Shown: positions 33,487-43,938 of the stretch, piece after piece | How positions within the stretch are numbered: position 1 is the first letter of the stretch | How the letters are laid out: each line of letters begins with the position of its first letter | Program-made: the position numbers and the translations under genes | The notes under the pieces: model-generated | What the model was told of the DNA's origin: nothing | Seen by the model: only the letters and a program-made list of their open reading frames with translations | Databases searched by the model: none | Assembly (NCBI GenBank): GCA_038496445.1 | Contig: JALMLS010000564.1 | Span: forward strand, 310,001-374,000 | Reading direction: 5' to 3' | Length of the DNA stretch: 64,000 nucleotides | From: Trichosphaerium sp. ATCC 40318 | Taxonomy: Eukaryota > Discosea > Flabellinia > Trichosidae

Positions 33487-33955
33487 TCCCTAGCGTAGTG
33501 AAACATGTTACTACACAATTGAAAAATGTCAAGAACTTTCTGCAAATAGTTGTGGTACACAATCGCAGCTTTGCTTTTTCTGTAATGTGCAGTTAACGTG
33601 ATATCGTGCCTCCGCAAATAGTACAAAAACAATGTGTATTTCTGCAAATAGTACAATGTAAAGTGCTTACTACGGATATATTGATTGACTAGCTTATGTA
33701 TGGTATTGGTTTGCTTCTGTTTACTGCCTGTTGCATTTCAGATTCTATACGCAGGAGAACACATGATCAAATTATACATGTTTTTAGTCTGGAGAAGGTT
33801 TTCGTTCTCTGACCAGTGTTCTTCAGCGCCTCTATACTAAATAGCCTACGCTGCCTCTTGTTTTTCAAAAAACTTCCATTTTCAGAAAACTAGAAACATT
33901 GAACTTAAGCAAAAAACTCACAACTTGAAACAAGGATATTGAATCACCTCATAGG
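33487..33955. other. Intergenic, divergent upstream region
   Basis: About 470 bp between two divergent secreted-protein genes. The motif GCAAATAGTACAA occurs twice (about 33616 and 33643), with a related GCAAATAGT at about 33541. These may be promoter repeats of the minus-strand gene. Confidence 0.35.
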
Positions 33956-35974
33956 ATGCGAATCGCATTGGTGTGCCTATTTTTTACCTGGGCTATTCAA
34001 ATAGCGCTGGTACATTGTCAGCGATTTGTCCGTGCTCCAGAATTCATTGTAGAAGACGTACCTCGCGTGAGAGGTACAATCAGTATAATATCATCTAAAT
34101 AAACCCTATAAGGTGACTCAATGTTCGGAGACAACCACAAAGCCACGCAATTTATTAAAAGCGGCGTTGTAGACTTAGAAAAGGGTATGTAATCAATGTC
34201 TAAATTAAAAAAGAACCTTGTCTTTTGATTTCTAATCTGCGCTGAAAGGAACCATTACACTTCCTTTGCATCTCGGACGCATGAAAAAGAAACGTGAGTA
34301 CGTATGGTACATACTCACTGAAGCAAACGACAAAGGTAACCAGAGAATTGCTTAAAGTAGAAAAAAACCGTTTCTTCACACGTGATATAGGCGCTGCTCA
34401 ATTACTTGGCATAAACCACTCAGTACGACTATCATACGCTGATGTTTCTAAAGGTGGGTATATAAAATCACGTTTCGTTGGATTTATAACTATACAAGGC
34501 GCCCGAAGAGCTTTTGTTAATAAACTAGGCGAGCTGATTTTTCAGTTTGGTTATGTTGATTTTTCACCAAAACATGAAGTCGTGGAAGGAAATGATAAAG
34601 TGTTTCCACCTAAAAAAGCAAAACCAGGTTCTATTGGTAAAAATGAGTACTCTCCTGTTGTGATTGTTTCCACCGGAGGTGCGTACAAAACGCAAATATG
34701 TAGTACCAAATTATTGGCTTTTTTTTTTGCGCCAATTCCACTTGATCAAAAAAAAAAAAAGGCAATAATTTGGTACCTACAGCGTTTGACTATTTCAATG
34801 TATCTGAAGCTCAATCGTTTGGAGGAAACAAAATTTATAACGCACCAATGATTGCATTCAATGTATCAGTTTCAGATCTCGTTTTTGAAGATGGAAAGAT
34901 TGACTACGAGTAAGATTGTGTTAACTTTGCTTAACCTTTTTTGTTTTTTCACAGAGGCCACGTGATTAAAAGTTTAAATTGTTAACGTATTGCGCTAAAC
35001 CTTTGTATAGTATTGTACATGATAGAGTAGTTGCAATTGATCCATATAAACGCACTGTGACATTGAAGTTGTCCCTTGGATTTGTTGATTCAGAGTATGT
35101 TAATTGCTTCTTGTCTATCACGATATTTTTTTGTTAAACTTATTTTTAAGGCCAGTTTATTATTTCAGTATGGATGCATCTGATCCTGGTATAGCTGCTC
35201 TAGAATCTGCAACACATGCACATGGATTGACAGAAATACCTGTTGGTAGAGAATTCCTTACTTTCAGGTATGAGTTTGCGTATCTCATGAGTATCTTGGA
35301 CTAATTCTGATGTCCAGTGCTACCACACCTTCTGTGCATTTCACCAATGGCCACGATAGCTTAGAGTCTCCTCACAGGTAACTTTTAAATAGATTTTAAT
35401 CGGCCCAACCTCCTCTTAGGCAGGGATACAACAGCGCTTTACGACAACAAGCTCGCATTCATAAAAAAGGTAGTAGCGAATCTTGTCCAAAGGGTGGTCA
35501 TTGCAGGTACAAGAAAGTGTCTTTCTGTTGAAATATTAACACCAAAAAAGTGTACTAAAAGATACCAATCCGATGCCAGTTTTCACGTCAATGCCGTGGA
35601 AGAGTATTTCGTATTCCCCTTTATCTGATGTATATCTTGCGGAGTGGACTGGTACTAACCTTTTTTTTTTTGAGCCTGCTTTGAAAATGAAGTTTTTTAA
35701 AGGACTTTCATTTTGAAGTACTCCTCTTTGTGCTTATTCTTTTACGTAGGAGAAGCCGTCAAGAAAGGTCACCGCGCTCGTTTATTGGCGTATTCAACTA
35801 TAGAAAATTTTGTGGAGCAAGGGTGCGTCGAATTTTATCAAAAAAAGAAAATTACTAGTTGAGCAAACAGTGACATTGTTTTTTTTTTTCAGATTATTGA
35901 CTGGCCCTCTTGGCGGTGACTTTGGCTCTGGAAAGATAATATTAAATTCACCAATCGCGTACTCATTCGGTTGA
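33956..35974 (+). CDS. Large secreted protein, DUF7482-like
   Basis: A multi-exon gene. The start MRIALVCLFFTWAIQIALVHC is a clear signal peptide. The mature part includes VLKKxREYVWYILTEAND-like strands, FTRDIGAAQLLGINHSVRL, NEYSPVVIVSTGG, YNAPMIAFNVSVSDL, VVAIDPYKRTVTLKLSLGF, VYYFSMDASDPGIAALES, then ISYSPLSDVYLAEWTG and TGPLGGDFGSGKIILNSP before the stop. This combination, especially the SPL-D-W segment and a GPxG-FGS end, recalls a family of secreted proteins of unknown function seen mainly in bacteria. I give that identification from memory and moderately. About eight short introns show it is a nuclear gene. Confidence 0.7.
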
Positions 35975-36439
35975 CAGTCACAAACTTGTATCAATAGAGT
36001 TAGATTAACTTCATTGAAAGTTTAAGCATAATATCCTAGTAGTTACTTTATTCGTATCTTCTCGAAGTTACTGCGCGTAAGAGAACTGTTAAAAGCTGTG
36101 GTGTAATTTTGGCGCGTTTTTTAATTAATTGTTCAAAAACTTTCTTCTTGGCTATTTGCAAACGATACGCTGTGTGCTGTATTCCACCATACAAAGTGGG
36201 TTGATACTACACTTAGCGGTTGGGTTTTTGCAAAAAGATTTGCCACTCAAAGTCTGATATGAAAACTAATCAATTTCTACGAATTAGTGCAATTTCGGGC
36301 GTTATTTTTGCCTGTAACGAGCGAAATACACATCTACGCACAGTATCAAGATACGAGAATTTTATATTAGTGCGTTGTGTTTGATTTTTTCGAAAAATCT
36401 TTTTTGCGCGTAAAAAAAGCAAAAAATCAGAATTACACC
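35975..36439. other. Intergenic region
   Basis: About 465 bp between two plus-strand genes, A+T-rich. Nothing beyond weak poly-T tracts and short open frames is seen. Confidence 0.35.
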
Positions 36440-37258
36440 ATGAGCACAACAACACCTACAAAGCTTACAACACCAAAGACACCTATCAGGAAAGTAAAAC
36501 AGGCGCTAAACCAAGGACCTCAAAGCGCAAACAAAAAAACGCGCTTACGTGTTTCCGCACTTCGCGCCCAAGGGTACACACATTGGCAATGGTTGCGCGA
36601 AGTGCGATCCAAGGTGAATGGAGAGGTTAAAGTTAGAACAATCGAAGTAAACGCAAGAGTCGCCAAAGCTGGCGAAAACGGCATCAACAAATCCCATACG
36701 GTAGAATACAATGACACGTACTATTCTGTAACTGGTTTTGTCAAAACAATCTTGCACGCAGAGCTACGCGGCGCACCAGCGGCCTACGCCTCCAGTACTG
36801 GTAAGAAACAACGTCTTGTCAGGTGTCATCTATCATTTAACGCCGTTTTAGATTTCTACCCGTATCTGTTTCTTGTCAATCCTAAAACGGGTGCAAAGAT
36901 ATGCTACGGGGATATAACACCAAGACACGCAGATTTAAGCTCATCAGACGACTCTGAGCCACACGTATTTCAACCAGATCTTCCGACAGTAAGTCCCTCA
37001 AGTCCTTTTCATCATTTCTGACATTTTGTTTCACTACAGGTAGCTTCATGCTCTGACTTATTCTTTGATGCTGATTCGGGACTTTCTGCACCTGTACTAC
37101 CAGATACTGAAACCGCAGATACACTCAAAGATGATATTCTTGATTGTCAATTGACAATTCATGAATTGAAGAAAACATTAGCATCTGAGGAAGAACGACT
37201 TTCTTCTATGCTAGAAAAGATGGTTCTCATCAGGAATCAGGAAAGAACAAGTGTTTAA
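36440..37258 (+). CDS. Two-exon protein, unrecognised
   Basis: Start at ATG 36440, in a Thr/Lys/Pro-rich tail (TTPTKLTTPKTPIRKVKQ). A folded-looking section follows (GYTHWQWLREVRSKVN, EYNDTYYSVTGFVKTIL, LDFYPYLFLVNPKTG), then an acidic Ser/Asp stretch, an intron at about 36989-37039 and a helical C-terminus (LTIHELKKTLASEEERL). The basic N-terminus suggests a nuclear or DNA-associated protein. No named domain was recognised. The first ATG of the longer frame (36377) would add a hydrophobic, basic leader that looks like untranslated sequence. Confidence 0.65.
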
Positions 37259-37899
37259 ACCATATGATTGTTGTTTGTATAGAATAAAAGAATATTTAAC
37301 TGTATACAGACGCCACAGTGCGCAAGATCGCTCTTTGCAATCAGATTTTCTGTCACATTTTTTGAACTTTTTCATTTCTCAACATTCACGTGCTTGATAC
37401 TGCTAGGACATGTTTTTAAAACTGTGAGCGGTTACGAATGTATTCATTTGTGTTGTGTGCAAGCGCTCAAAATCTTTTTAAGTTGTGAGCTCTGCACTGC
37501 AGAGTGGATGTCGTATTGATTTTATGTGTACCTCAGGTATGTTTTACTTGGGATAAGCACCTTTAAATACTCAGCTAGCTACCAAATATAGTCATTGCCT
37601 CTTTTTTAAGAAGTAGACTTTGCAAATCCGTACTGCTAGTATAGTATTCGCCTGTAGTTTGATGCAATGAAGTGCTGACACATCGCTTAATTATTTTTCC
37701 GACGATGTGCACATTCCAAGTACTTTTCTTTGTATCTAGTATGTCACTATGTGCTTTAATGCGCTACCAAGACAAATAATTTAACAATCTAGAGTACACG
37801 TTATTGTGAGAGGAGTACAAATGGGAGATATCTCGGAATAAAATTGCTCCAAGAATGTCAACATTATTTATATCATAAAAATTCCATTCACAACATAAG
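37259..37899. other. Intergenic region
   Basis: About 640 bp. It contains CACGTG near 37388 and a short inverted repeat CTCTGCA-C-TGCAGAG near 37490. No gene is seen. Confidence 0.35.
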
Positions 37900-38656
37900 A
37901 TGCAACTTCTTGTGGTTTTCTTGATTGCATTCGCAAGTGTGGTATCCGCACAGTACCAATTTAACCCCTTCCCACCTCCGTTTACGCCTGGCGCTTTCGA
38001 ATTTACCTTAGATGGCGGAGGAGCCCCTGGTATGGCGGCTTACATGCGCTCATCACCAACAGACTCTAAACTGGTAAGGAAACAACCTTAAAATGCTTCA
38101 CAAGCTTATTCTTTCAACTAGCTATTTTTCTACAATGTATCGCAAACAGCATACCTAGATAGACGTAACTCAACCAACGTACGGCCTTTTTACTCTCCCA
38201 AAAAGCGGAGAAATAGTAGTTGCTCGAAATGTACAATGCAACTAAACGACTTGTCAGGTCCGTGCATTCACTATAACAGATGATAAATGTACGTTCCAAA
38301 CTCAACCGAACGCTCTAGTATGTACAGAATGGGCTGTTGTACGTGTATTTAGCAGCTAGAAAGCTTCTGCTCCAAAATATTGAGATTTGGTTTTAGGCGG
38401 ATTCTGTTTGGACTAGAACTTGTGGAGAATATAGAGAAAAGAGTAAAATGACCGTAACCGTTGTTGACGGTGAAATCAAGTCATACACTGTTGATGAACA
38501 GCTCTATAATTCAAAAACTTCGTTTACAGTAAAAGTAACTAAAATGTTACCTACACCAACTGACGAGACCTTTAAAGTACGTGGCCCAAAGAAATGCACT
38601 ATTACTTTACCCTTAACGTTATTCTGTAGCTCCCTCCAGTTTGTGTAATAAGCTAG
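37900..38656 (+). CDS. Small secreted protein, unrecognised
   Basis: A multi-exon gene. MQLLVVFLIAFASVVSAQ is a textbook signal peptide. It is followed by a Pro/Phe-rich segment (QFNPFPPPFTPGAFEFTLDG) and a beta-rich domain with cysteines (VTQPTYGLFTLPKSGEIV, FTITDDKCTFQTQPNAL, WTRTCGEYREKSKMTVTV). A short last exon reads LPPVCVIS. Introns near 38073, 38235, 38319 and 38577 have consensus ends. This is the third predicted secreted protein within 6 kb, which may be a local cluster. Function is unknown. Confidence 0.68.
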
Positions 38657-38977
38657 ATAAGTAAACACATGTAATAAATAAAAACAATTGACGTCAACCT
38701 GTTTCTTTTTGGCGTTTAGGTAGCCATCATTGTATGCAAGTATCTTGTATACTACCCGTGCTGTGCCCGGAATGTACTGCGGTCAGTTATGCAAAAGGGT
38801 ACAGGTGCAGCGATAGTACAAAAAACAAACGAAAGGCGGTTTAACAAAGTATTTCTTATTATTTAACAGTTACAATTGATTGTTTCAGGGTTGGATTAAT
38901 TGGGTTGGATTGGATTGGAATTAGATTGAAGTATTATTATTAGATCTCTCGAGCTTAAAGGGGTTTGTTGGCTACTA
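38657..38977. other. Intergenic, convergent region with GGATT repeats
   Basis: About 320 bp between convergent genes. Around 38888-38925 there is a degenerate run of GGTTGGATT/TGGATTGGATT units. No gene is seen. Confidence 0.4.
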
Positions 38978-40240
38978 CTAACGCATGGAGGATAAAGAAG
39001 CTTTTTTCTTATTATGCTTGTTCTTCCACCTGTAGAATGTTGTCCTATTGACATTGAATAGTGATTCTAGCTCTGCTTGTTTAACACCGACATGAGTCTA
39101 TGGAAAAAAGTAAGAAAAAAGAATACAAAAGGGTTCAAAGAATTTATTGAAAAACAAGTTTTTTTCTTCGTGAAAGAAAAAAGTAATGTACCTTTTCATA
39201 GTCGAGCATTTTGTCAAACAAGGCTTGAGTCATGCGTTGCCATCCTTTTCCAGGAGATTTCTTATTAATTCTATTAAGTTTTGAAGCTTTTGGCGGTAAC
39301 TAAAACAAACATAAGAAATCATTTCAAAAAAAATGTGTCAAACAGAAAAAAAACTTGGTTTTTACGCTAACGTACCTTCTGCCGCTTATTAATTTTTGAC
39401 ACTTGATTCATTATACGTCCACATCTCAATTTAGAGCAAAAGTTCTCTGTAAATCGATGTGCATGGTTTGGATAAAGATTCTTGTATTTTTGAATAATGT
39501 CACGATAACACATTACGCCTGCCATGATATCTTCGTATATTCTCAGACCAATAGTTTCTCTAAATTCTTTTCTGGATATTCTACCGCCAGATTTTCTTGA
39601 AGTGTTCTTTGTAGGTTCACTGAACTTGCAAGATTGAGCTTTTAAAGGTTCTTGTTTGATTACTACGTTCGTTGTTGTTTTCTTTTGTTGACCTTCTGTT
39701 TTTATCTGAGGGTTGAATAGTCTTTCAGGTGTGAGTTGTTGAAGTGCGTAAAGATTTCTTTCGATTTTTACGTCTAGAAGTCGTTGAGGTGACTTCTCCT
39801 TGTTGATTACGTTTTCTTTGTCTATAGTACAGCTCGTTGACGCAGGCTCTTGCTTTATCTGCTTTATATAACTGAAAATGGGTTTGTCAAGCCTAATCCG
39901 CGTAAGCCATTGTTTTGTGCACTTTATAAATCACGTACATTGGTAAGCCGGTATTACAAGCGGCTGAAAAACCGAGGCTCTCTTCTGGAAAAAAATTGGT
40001 TTCTGGCTTCAGATATTCAATACGGTCCGTCGCAGTGGTATGAAGGTAACTATTAAAACCGTCGCGCGAGTTTGATGACGGGCGAACTTGCCACTGCAAA
40101 AACGGTACAGAAGACTCGCCGAATATTCTGTCGGCGGAATTGCTTCCCGTATTGAATAAAAAAGGGTCGATACTATTAGAAAGAGACGGCAATATAAGCT
40201 CGGCGCTATCTGTAAGCTTGTTACATGGAAAAGAACTCAT
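38978..40240 (-). CDS. Helix-turn-helix domain protein
   Basis: A multi-exon gene. From the ATG at 40240 it starts MSSFPCNKLTDSAELILPSL, with a low-complexity N-terminal half, then basic segments (IKQEPASTSCTIDKENV, VVIKQEPLKAQSCKF). A conserved-looking block follows (RKEFRETIGLRIYEDI, CYRDIIQKYKNLYP). The C-terminus contains a clear HTH: QAELESLFNVNRTTFYRWKN, followed by a Lys-rich end. This resembles psq/transposase-type or Myb-like DNA-binding helices, so a transcription factor or a domesticated transposase-derived protein is plausible. An upstream, TTG-started extension to 40381 is probably 5' untranslated sequence with an intron. Confidence 0.68.
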
Positions 40241-40622
40241 CTGGTGGTATTTATTTACACCTGCGTTGCTTGGTTCATGAAAAACTTCTCTAAATACCTG
40301 TCTGGGGTATTCAACGAGGTGAAAAACACTCTTATAATAACGCGCACTTAAAGCTATTAAGTCAGGATCCAAACCAACCAATCAGCTTTGAGTTTACTTT
40401 TAGTGACTTTTTCAACTTTGTGTTTTACGACTAAAGACACAGATCTTATTTTTGCGTTTTACACTGCCCTCACACTTCGCAATAGCGTTACGTTTATTGA
40501 TGTAGGGAACTGCCACACTTAGGACACTTTACCGAGTTAACGAGCTCTTGCAGCTTTTCGTAGCTGTCTTCGAGCGTTGTCGCGTAGCTAGCGCGTTTTA
40601 GAGGAAAAAAAAAAAGTGACGT
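40241..40622. other. Intergenic region
   Basis: About 380 bp between two minus-strand genes. No gene is seen. It presumably contains the promoter of the HTH gene. Confidence 0.35.
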
Positions 40623-41549
40623 TCAGTACTTGGACATGCGATGAAGTTCCTCTATAGCATTTGATAGCTCTCGTTTAACGTCTGTCGAGTCAGCTGAACA
40701 AAATGTCATCATTTTTACAGTTCGGTAACGTTTTTTTTGTTTTGCGTCGTACCTTTTGCCTCCGGTTCGCTGGGCGCCGTAGTTGTGGCCTACGTAAATA
40801 AAAATTAGAACAGTAACGTTTGTGTTGGTTTTACCTGTACTGGTGTTTCGACAACTGATTCCGTTGGTTTGCTTGTCTCCACTGCGATAGGTGCGCCACC
40901 GTCTTTGCTAGTAGCTTGGCGGTGTAAGGCGAGACAGGTGGAATATGGCGGGTAAAGTTGTACTTGCCTTTACTACCTAGCGTGTCCATTGGTACAACAC
41001 AACTAACGGTGTCGCTAGTAGCCTTTGTGTGCCGGGCTAGGCTGTCACGTACTCGCGCGTTTATGTCTTCCACTGTCTCAACAAACCAATCTCTACATAT
41101 TTGAGCAAAATGGAGCTTGTTGTAAGCCACGTACGTTTTCTCACTGAGGGTTGCTTCGGCTTTCTCGATTCTCGTCTTTAGGAGTTTATTTTGTGTCTTC
41201 TCTGTATTTAGTGCTTGTTTGAGTTGGATTGCAACTTTCTCTCCAGTTGCATGCTGCGCTTTTACAGATTGCAAGCTCTCTGCCATTGTCATGTACTTCT
41301 CTCGCAGTACTTTGCATTCCGTTTGAGCTTTGAGATGTTAAACCATTGCGTAGTTGGCACTCTTTACGTGTCGTACCTTTCTCCAATTCTCTTTTTGTGC
41401 GGTTGTGAGCTTTGTTCTCTAGCTCCAGTTTGGCTTTTTCAAGATGGTTTGCGGATTCCAGAGACCTAATGTTGCGTCAACCCAAGTATGACGTACACGC
41501 AGTAGCGGCTGTACCCGATGTGATCTAAAAATTCTTTGTAGGATGTCAT
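40623..41549 (-). CDS. Coiled-coil protein, unrecognised
   Basis: A multi-exon gene starting MTSYKEFLDHIG, spliced to a long coiled coil (SLESANHLEKAKLELENK, QLKQALNTEKTQNKLLKTR). A less helical section follows (FAQICRDWFVETVEDIN, FTRHIPPVSPYTAKLL), and the protein ends ADSTDVKRELSNAIEELH-RMSKY. The introns are 45-50 nt. It is transcribed divergently from ALG7, with only 76 bp between the start codons, so the two genes must share a promoter region. Function is unknown. A scaffold or tether is likely. Confidence 0.68.
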
Positions 41550-41625
41550 TGTGCGCAATATCTGTCTAAGTGTAGTGCTTAAATTGACTTTGCTTAAGTA
41601 CACGTCAGCAGTAACCCCTTTCACA

Positions 41626-43451
41626 ATGGATTCTGTTGCGTTTGGCGTCTTCTTGGGTGGTGCGGGTGCCACATTGTACACAATCGTGCCAGAGCAGTGG
41701 CAGACACTGTTTCTATGTAACTTTGTTTTATCAATGCTTGGTTACTTCTACGCGCTAAAATTGATACCTGTGGTGGGTCAGATGTGTTTAAACCATAATT
41801 TGTGGGGAAAAGATATTAACAAACTTGAATACGTTAAAGTGTACGCTTGTTCTTCGTAAAACACACTAATAAGCATAAGACCGGAATCTTTGGGTATTGT
41901 TTGTGGAGCCACTTATTTAGTTTGCGTTATATTATGCCAACCAGTACTTACACAACTCCTTCCTTCAATGGTACGCCGTGTCATATTTTTTTTACATCTA
42001 ACCGTTCTCAGATGGTTCAATACAACGCAGCTCTTACCTCAGCGCTTTTTATATTATTTCTAGGCTTTGTAGATGATGTACTAGACGTCAGGTGCGTAAA
42101 ATCATAATTGAAGTTTCGTTGTGACTGATTTCTTCAGGTGGAGTGTTAAAATTGCTCTCTCATTCCTAGCCACATTGCCACTACTCGTGGCATACGATGG
42201 ACCAACCACAGTAGTCATTCCAAAGCCTTTGCGCGGTGTATTAGGACTCACAAGCCTTTTTGAGCTAGGTACATATTGGCGACTTACTCAGCCACAATTT
42301 ATGCTTGGTGACTCATCGCTCACTTTATAACACAATCTAGGATTTTTCTATCATGCATACATGGCATTTATTGCAGTATTCACTACAAACAGCATCAACA
42401 TCTACGCAGGTAATTGGTTTTGCGAAAACAGGATTTTTAGGCTCACTTTTTGCACGTGCTTGAACGGGCACTAATATTATTCCTTCTAGGTATCAATGGT
42501 TTAGAAAGTGGACAAGCTGTCGTTATTTCTTGTGCTGTTTTAGTTCATAACGCTATTCAGGTGACAGGTACGAAATAAGCAAGCAACGGATAGTACCCAG
42601 AAACATCAATCCACCTTTTTATCCTTTTGGCTAACCTTCATCGCAGGAGAGTATGTTGATCCTGTACCACCTATGTTATCAATACTATTGATGTTTCCGT
42701 TCCTTGCAAGTGCTCTTGCTTTATTTTATTACAACAAGTACGTTGTGCATTCACAAAAAAATCAAAAACAGATTGGGCTTTTTGTTCGAGTCATCTTTTG
42801 TTATTTTATTTATTGGTTTTTTTAGGTATCCTTCGCGTGCCTTTGTTGGTGATTCATTTACATACTTTGCTGGTATGATATTCGCTGTTGTTGGTATACT
42901 GTGTTGCTTCTCAAAGACATTATTGGCCTTCTTTATCCCACAACTCCTCAACTTTGCTTTTTCTTTACCACAACTATTCCATGTTATTCCTTGCCCAAGA
43001 CATCGTATACCAAGGTACACGACAAAGTCTAACCTGATTCCACAAAAACTTTTCAAAAACGCTACTTTAACTTCTTGACTCTCTCAATGACAAGTTCCTG
43101 GAGTATGTAACACTCCAGAGGTCGTTAAACGTATTTTATTCGATAAAAGTTGATGTTTGCATTTTTCTGATTTTTTTTGTTAGGATTAACCCAAAGACTG
43201 GGTTATTGAATTACTCGACGGTGGAGTGCGAAATTTTTGGTAAAAAGAGAAAGTTGATGAACTTTACTATTATTAATTTATTTTTGTACATTTTTGGACC
43301 TATGCATGAAGGAACACTTTGTAATGTTTTACTTGCTTTTCAAGTATTTTGTTGTGGTATTGGTTTCGCTGTAAGATATAGTCATTATCTTACAACGTAC
43401 TTTTACGACTCAGACTATGACTTGTTCCTCGCTACCAATTCTACAATGTAA
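41626..43451 (+). CDS. DPAGT1: UDP-GlcNAc:dolichyl-phosphate GlcNAc-1-P transferase
   Basis: A multi-exon gene for the polytopic ER enzyme (yeast Alg7) that commits dolichyl phosphate to N-glycan synthesis, the target of tunicamycin. Family signatures appear in order: [97 protein letters not shown] and [14 protein letters not shown]. The start [12 protein letters not shown] is the first in-frame ATG, and an upstream extension begins with GTG. Introns of 35-65 nt fit throughout. The identity is firm. Confidence 0.95.
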
Positions 43452-43938
43452 AAATAAAATAAATAAAATGAACAAATGTCAAAGTTGTCGTTTCTGGCAT
43501 CACGTGATGCTTGAGAACATTTTAGCGCCCTTGTCGATAATTACGGCTTTGATGTCCGACACTATGACAGGTGACTTTCAAAGACGCGTAAAACTAACTG
43601 TCTTGTATGTTTACGAACATGTTACGCTATTGCAAACATTTTGTTCTTTTTTATTACCTCGTATTTCGGTGCTTCAAGTGACTGAAGTTGTCTTTCGTAT
43701 CACACGACTTTTTGACTGATTGACTGGTTGGTAAGGACATAAATTATTGCGAGTAGGAACATAAAAAATGATGTCACTTAGAAATACGGTACTAGTTTCA
43801 GCGGATACTATAAAATTTAGTTTACAAGAAGGTTTTTTTATACAGATGCAAGCGGTGTTGAGTTTGTTCCTTCTGTGTTCACAGACGTTTTTGACTCCAC
43901 TTTTCCTACTTGTGGTGGTGTTACTTTACCCGTACTGC
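43452..43938. other. Intergenic, convergent region
   Basis: About 485 bp between convergent genes. It contains the 14-bp perfect palindrome GCATCACGTGATGC (43497-43510). Plus-strand frames at 43468-43719 and 43768-43986 are open from ATG, hydrophobic in part and without recognisable content. The second overlaps the receptor gene on the other strand. I do not call them genes. Confidence 0.35.
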
